Assembly (NCBI GenBank): GCA_016191715.1
Contig: JACPVN010000214.1
Coordinates: 1-7,668, forward strand
DNA from: Ignavibacteriota bacterium
GTDB taxonomy: Bacteria; Bacteroidota; Ignavibacteria; UBA10030; SZUA-254
Reading direction: 5' to 3'
DNA length: 7,668 nucleotides
Part shown: in pieces, positions 4,586 through 7,668 of the stretch
Layout: each line of letters opens with the position of its first letter
Position numbering within the stretch: position 1 is the stretch's first letter
The notes under the pieces: generated by a model
Seen by the model: only the letters and a program-made list of their open reading frames with translations
The model's database searches: none
Told to the model about the DNA's origin: nothing
Program-made: the position numbers and the translations under genes

Positions 4586-6724
4586 TTATTTATTAGGTTT
4601 CGGATACTTTCTTTCTATTTCAACTGCTTTGCTCTCTGTTGACAACTGCCGGATCAGTATTTTATCCAGTGACGTTTTAAGTGAGGATGTCTCGGACTTG
4701 GCTATAATCTTGCCATCTGCGTTTGGTACTCTGGCCTTTAATCGAATCATAAACTCATGACCTGGGTCAAATGATTGAGTAGGACCTTTCATGATCGAGT
4801 TACCTGACGAATGTTTGTCGGCCAATATTGTCCATCCGTTTATGGACCAATTTGGAGGGGGGCAATTTGCAGGAAGATAGTTTTCATATATACCTACTTC
4901 GATCCTTCCACTGTCTATGGTAATATCATAACTCGAAACATCTAGCTCCCACCAATCACCCAAACTTACTTCATTTGCACCAACAAGAAAGGGTGTTGGC
5001 AAAAGGTCTTCACCACTCTGATTTTTGATATGCAAGTAAAACCCAGCATTAGATGTGTTCTTTGATGCAAAGTAGGCCCTTACCCTGAGCACCTTAAGAG
5101 GATAGGACAGCGAATTTAGGAACTTTCTGAAACCGATGGCTCCATCAGACATGTTGCCGTCAAGTGGGCAAGCGCCACCCCAAGACCAACTCTGCTCAAA
5201 TAACCCATCGTCGTTTTGCAATTCAATTATTGACCAAGATTCAGGAGTCGTAAAGTACAAGATTTCTCCTCGCTTTGTCCCATCGCTGTTACTTGCAACA
5301 ATCCGAAAGTAGTAAGTCGTGTTTGATATAAGGCTACTGACGGACTGATTAAAATTTATTATGTTTGAACCAGATCCGACGTTTTGAGATGATGTGTTTA
5401 TGTAAGTGGAAAGGGTCGAACTAGTGCCATATTCGAACCAAGTATTTGTGGATAGACCATTTGAATTTACAGTACCATTCAGCATAGCACTATTGGATGT
5501 GATAGACGAAGCAGATAAGGTTGCTAGAGTTAGCATGTTTGAACTTTCCCATAGTTTCACTCTCAACCCCACTATATCTGGTTTGTAATAGTCTACTAGC
5601 TGATGAGAAAAGATTTCGACTCTTACGCCCGCGCCTACCTGAATTCCACTATACAAGATAGCCCATGGATTTCTAGAAATATCGGCATCAAGTTCTCCAA
5701 AAAGAGATATCTCCGTGTATGGTCCAGCTACACCGAAAAGCAAAAAATTCCATTGGGGTCCTATGTAACCCTTGAGTTTGGCGCCTGCGGTAATAGTCGG
5801 GGTATCAAAATCGAAACTATGATTTAGATCTGCTATCGGTGCCCAGTCTCCATTTTTATAAACCAGACCAGCAGTCAGATCAGCGTGCTGCCTTATGCCA
5901 GTTGTAACTGCGACAAATACTTTGGCATCAACTCCAACATTGATTGTCATTACTGGTGTGATAACAATAGGTACTGGACCGATGAAGGTTGTTATCGGTG
6001 CAAGGTAAGCGCGATATATCTCTTTTTTCTTCTTTACATCAAGTGCTAATAAATTTATTCTTAGTCTAAGGTCTAAATCCTCAGATATAGTAGTTGACAA
6101 TTGAATGTGTCTCAGTTGCCAATCATCGATACTCATGATATACGTTACAGTGGGTGTGATATCAATAGTTCCATTTGCAACTATCTGATCGGTAGTTGTG
6201 GAGTAGTTTCCGTCATAGTCATAAATAACTAGTTCAGATATTCGAAAAAAGAACCCAGTAGGGTTAATATTTGATTTTTGAAGTTGCACTCCAGTAGCCT
6301 TATAGAGTGTTCTTAAAGTATCGTTCGATGTTAGGGTTCGTATGAATGAAGTGCTCCCCTTCTGTATTGCTTCTGTAATTACTGCTTGTGTTGTCCAAAC
6401 AGTATCTCTGGTGTTTGATTTAGATACTTGAGTAACTTTTCGAAGCATACCCATTCCTTTGTTGGTAACAATTATGTCGTTTGTCTGTAGCTTATCAATA
6501 GTTTCGGATCCTTTATTGAAAACGAATGTAGAAGAATCTGAAGAGATGGATACTAATCGGTATGCGAAAGTAGTTGAGTCAACAGTTTTCGTTGTAGAAG
6601 GTATAATAATATCCGGAGGCGGGGGTTCGCTCGGACCGTCATTTTTACAGCCTAGTTGGATGAAGGTAATGATGAAAAGCAATGCTAATGTACTCATCAA
6701 GTTTTTGAAGAATGAGTGAATCAT
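4586..6724 (-). CDS. Predicted secreted lipoprotein with Fn3-like domain and C-terminal beta domain
   Basis: 712 residues, likely exported and lipid-anchored. A basic start and hydrophobic core (residues 10-24) lead to LGC with Cys26, a non-canonical lipobox because Gln holds the -3 position, followed by a Pro-rich linker (32-37). Residues 45-125 form a beta segment with NDIIVTNKGMGMLRKVTQV and TTQAVITEAI, resembling N-terminal segments of other FCB surface proteins. Residues 150-392 are beta-rich, with TTFIGPVPIVITP (245-257) and LLFGVAGPYTEI (328-339) as landmarks. An Fn3-like domain spans about 398-494 (SNSAMLNGTVNSNGLSTNTWFEYG, then TTYYFRIVASNSDG in shape). A jelly-roll-like domain covers 497-665, with Cys519 and Cys621; a basic tail ends the chain. 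An adhesion, surface-binding or envelope role is plausible. No enzyme motif is seen. The start is supported by AAGGGA six bases upstream. Confidence 0.85.
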   Translation of the reverse strand: MIHSFFKNLMSTLALLFIITFIQLGCKNDGPSEPPPPDIIIPSTTKTVDSTTFAYRLVSISSDSSTFVFNKGSETIDKLQTNDIIVTNKGMGMLRKVTQVSKSNTRDTVWTTQAVITEAIQKGSTSFIRTLTSNDTLRTLYKATGVQLQKSNINPTGFFFRISELVIYDYDGNYSTTTDQIVANGTIDITPTVTYIMSIDDWQLRHIQLSTTISEDLDLRLRINLLALDVKKKKEIYRAYLAPITTFIGPVPIVITPVMTINVGVDAKVFVAVTTGIRQHADLTAGLVYKNGDWAPIADLNHSFDFDTPTITAGAKLKGYIGPQWNFLLFGVAGPYTEISLFGELDADISRNPWAILYSGIQVGAGVRVEIFSHQLVDYYKPDIVGLRVKLWESSNMLTLATLSASSITSNSAMLNGTVNSNGLSTNTWFEYGTSSTLSTYINTSSQNVGSGSNIINFNQSVSSLISNTTYYFRIVASNSDGTKRGEILYFTTPESWSIIELQNDDGLFEQSWSWGGACPLDGNMSDGAIGFRKFLNSLSYPLKVLRVRAYFASKNTSNAGFYLHIKNQSGEDLLPTPFLVGANEVSLGDWWELDVSSYDITIDSGRIEVGIYENYLPANCPPPNWSINGWTILADKHSSGNSIMKGPTQSFDPGHEFMIRLKARVPNADGKIIAKSETSSLKTSLDKILIRQLSTESKAVEIERKYPKPNK

Positions 6725-6730
6725 GTAATT

Positions 6731-6736
6731 TCCCTT
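6731..6736 (-). promoter_or_regulatory. Shine-Dalgarno site of lipoprotein gene
   Basis: AAGGGA on the minus strand sits six bases before the ATG at 6724. It supports that start over the internal Met10, which would also leave the signal peptide shorter and without its basic residue. Confidence 0.6.
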
Positions 6737-6749
6737 ATGCTATCTGAAT

Positions 6750-6820
6750 TTACAACAAACGCCTCGTAAAATAAAGTAGACCCACCAAAAGGAGTGCAAC
6801 AAAATGAGGTAAAGTTGTAT
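6750..6820. repeat. Imperfect inverted repeat, loosely attC-like
   Basis: Outer arms TACAAC (6751-6756) and GTTGTA (6814-6819) pair, and inner arms CCTC (6762-6765) and GAGG (6806-6809) pair, with unequal spacers of five and four bases. This two-box, one-extra-base layout and about 70-bp length resemble integron attC sites. However, the outer boxes fit RYYYAAC/GTTRRRY only partly (best case six of seven), and no integrase is in the window. It lies between two minus-strand accessory genes. Confidence 0.3.
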
Positions 6821-6835
6821 GAAAACTTTTAGGTT

Positions 6836-6861
6836 AGACTCCATAGAGTTTTGTTGAGTCT
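6836..6861. other. Stem-loop in spacer between membrane protein and lipoprotein genes
   Basis: AGACTC (6836-6841) pairs with GAGTCT (6856-6861) around a 14-base loop. On the minus strand it lies downstream of the 183-residue gene, but the bases after it are not a T-run, so termination is not established. The remainder of 6725-6966 contains only a 38-codon minus-strand frame (6950-6834) without a Shine-Dalgarno sequence. Confidence 0.35.
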
Positions 6862-6966
6862 TTACATCTATGTTTGTACACAGTTCGTCGCGTTAGGCTT
6901 TGGTAACCATCTACATTGTCAATAGCTGTGCTTCTACAAGTTAATTTCATACACACAATCCATAAA

Positions 6967-7518
6967 TTAGTCTAAAATTTGATTGTTTTTTGTTTCGTAT
7001 CGGTTCAGAACACCCAGCCAGAGGTCTCTTTCTTTCTTCCTACCATATTTGGCAGTCCAATAGGATAGAACGGCCAAATAAATAGTGATCGTGCTTACTA
7101 CCACGATCCCCAACCAAAAAGGCCAAGCCCGTAAGTAAAAGGCATAGAGTGCTTGGACAATCACTAGAGTTGGAAAAGGTGCATTGGCAATTGCTCGGTT
7201 TACGAAACTTGTGTCGAACGGGTTCTCACTATTTATCGTTTCCCAATTCAACCCAGATACGTGTGGCTCGACACACACCTCTAAATAAGTGGCTATTCTC
7301 TGGATTGCACGGAGGTGTCGGATTTCGTCATACCACATGTAAGAAACAATAAGGGACGAAACAATGAGCAATTCAGGATAATTACTCCCGAAGGTTACTG
7401 CGGCAGCTCCCAGTGTCAAGGCAATCTGGAGATTCTTTGTTCCGTGTTCTAAGTACATTCGGATTTCCTCTCTCAGTTGGTTGTACTCATCAATGTAACC
7501 CTCAGATGCGTTTTTCAT
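6967..7518 (-). CDS. Membrane protein of unknown function, four predicted helices
   Basis: A 183-residue protein I do not recognise by name. A helical, charged N-terminus (residues 8-27, EYNQLREEIRMYLEHG) precedes two closely spaced hydrophobic segments (about 29-45 and 48-63). A cytoplasmic-looking stretch follows, with DEIRHLRAIQRIATYLEVCVEP (64-85) and GLNWET (89-94). Two more hydrophobic segments (114-130 and 133-155) lead to a basic tail. The pattern of an amphipathic lead, two helices, then a helix ending near a GLxWE motif recalls uncharacterised membrane proteins of accessory regions; this is from memory of the pattern, not a search. No catalytic motif is visible. The start is set by AAAGGA seven bases upstream. 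It is on the same strand as the lipoprotein gene, 242 nt away, so co-transcription is possible but unproven. Confidence 0.8.
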   Translation of the reverse strand: MKNASEGYIDEYNQLREEIRMYLEHGTKNLQIALTLGAAAVTFGSNYPELLIVSSLIVSYMWYDEIRHLRAIQRIATYLEVCVEPHVSGLNWETINSENPFDTSFVNRAIANAPFPTLVIVQALYAFYLRAWPFWLGIVVVSTITIYLAVLSYWTAKYGRKKERDLWLGVLNRYETKNNQILD

Positions 7519-7525
7519 TGGTGTA

Positions 7526-7531
7526 TCCTTT
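7526..7531 (-). promoter_or_regulatory. Shine-Dalgarno site of 183-residue membrane protein gene
   Basis: AAAGGA on the minus strand, seven bases before the ATG at 7518, decides the start of this gene. Confidence 0.75.
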
Positions 7532-7559
7532 CTATATAAATAATTTGGTTAGTAACACT

Positions 7560-7667
7560 CTATTCTACTGTTTCATCCGACTGTTTTGTATAACATAACC
7601 AGAACGAAGGTAATATAGCAGAGTTCACAACTGCTCTTCTCTCAATGGTTGAGAAAGTCCTATCGCA
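7560..7667 (-). CDS. Possible 3' end of another minus-strand gene
   Basis: One minus-strand frame is open from the window edge for 35 codons to a TAG at 7562-7560, ending KQSDETVE. The other two minus frames stop early. The stop lies 41 bases before the start of the membrane protein gene, a normal operon distance. Thirty-five open codons in AT-rich DNA can occur by chance, and the peptide matches nothing I recognise, so this is only a candidate. The same stretch has a 6-bp stem-loop, TCTCAA/TTGAGA (7640-7654). Confidence 0.2.
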   Translation of the reverse strand, partial: CDRTFSTIERRAVVNSAILPSFWLCYTKQSDETVE

Positions 7668-7668
7668 A

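Noticed and set aside
5603..5827. 74-codon + strand frame
   Set aside because: Opposite the lipoprotein gene, which has continuous domain structure across this region.
6834..6950. 38-codon minus-strand frame in the spacer
   Set aside because: No Shine-Dalgarno sequence, no recognisable peptide features, and it overlaps the stem-loop; length is within chance expectation.
1..7668. tRNA, rRNA, transposase or phage genes
   Set aside because: No cloverleaf with TTC-type arms, ribosomal segment, DDE motif or integrase motif was seen on either strand.

Overview
The window reads like a chromosome fragment from the Bacteroidota/Chlorobi (FCB) side of the bacteria, perhaps an Ignavibacteria-like lineage. 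The clues are paired large ABC-2 permeases, a modular secreted lipoprotein with an Fn3-type domain, and AT-rich spacers made of short degenerate repeats. No rRNA or marker gene is present, so this placement is an inference of modest confidence.

Left half (1-3461, + strand). An export-type ABC transporter operon: the C-terminal part of an ATPase cut by the window edge, a strong Shine-Dalgarno sequence, and two paralogous six-helix permeases of the ABC-2/DUF3526 type. The 142-nt spacer between the permeases holds two degenerate 7-bp tandem arrays. They are versions of one unit (GGATTAC-like) in opposite orientations, and the second runs up to the start codon of the second permease.

Middle (3462-4585). 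Another 7-bp array directly follows the second permease. After it come a spacer rich in inverted repeats and a minus-strand pair: a PIN-domain (VapC-like) protein, then an overlapping 60-residue partner. Upstream of that pair, on the + strand, lies an orphan 3' end of a third permease (about 20 codons plus stop), followed by its own 7-bp units. The transporter locus therefore once had, or recombined with, another permease copy, and the PIN module now sits between the intact gene and the remnant.

Right half (4586-7668, - strand). A 712-residue predicted lipoprotein and a 183-residue membrane protein of unknown function, both with Shine-Dalgarno sites. They are separated by 242 nt containing an imperfect inverted repeat with loose resemblance to an integron attC site. 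A short open frame entering from the right edge may be the end of another minus-strand gene. By eye this half is more AT-rich than the ABC operon and looks like accessory DNA.

No complete novel system can be demonstrated. The strongest leads are the 7-bp arrays tied to permease gene borders and the permease remnant beyond the PIN module. No gene-free stretch exceeds 300 bases; the main spacers are 1865-2006, 3462-3668, 4339-4585 and 6725-6966, and their contents are listed.
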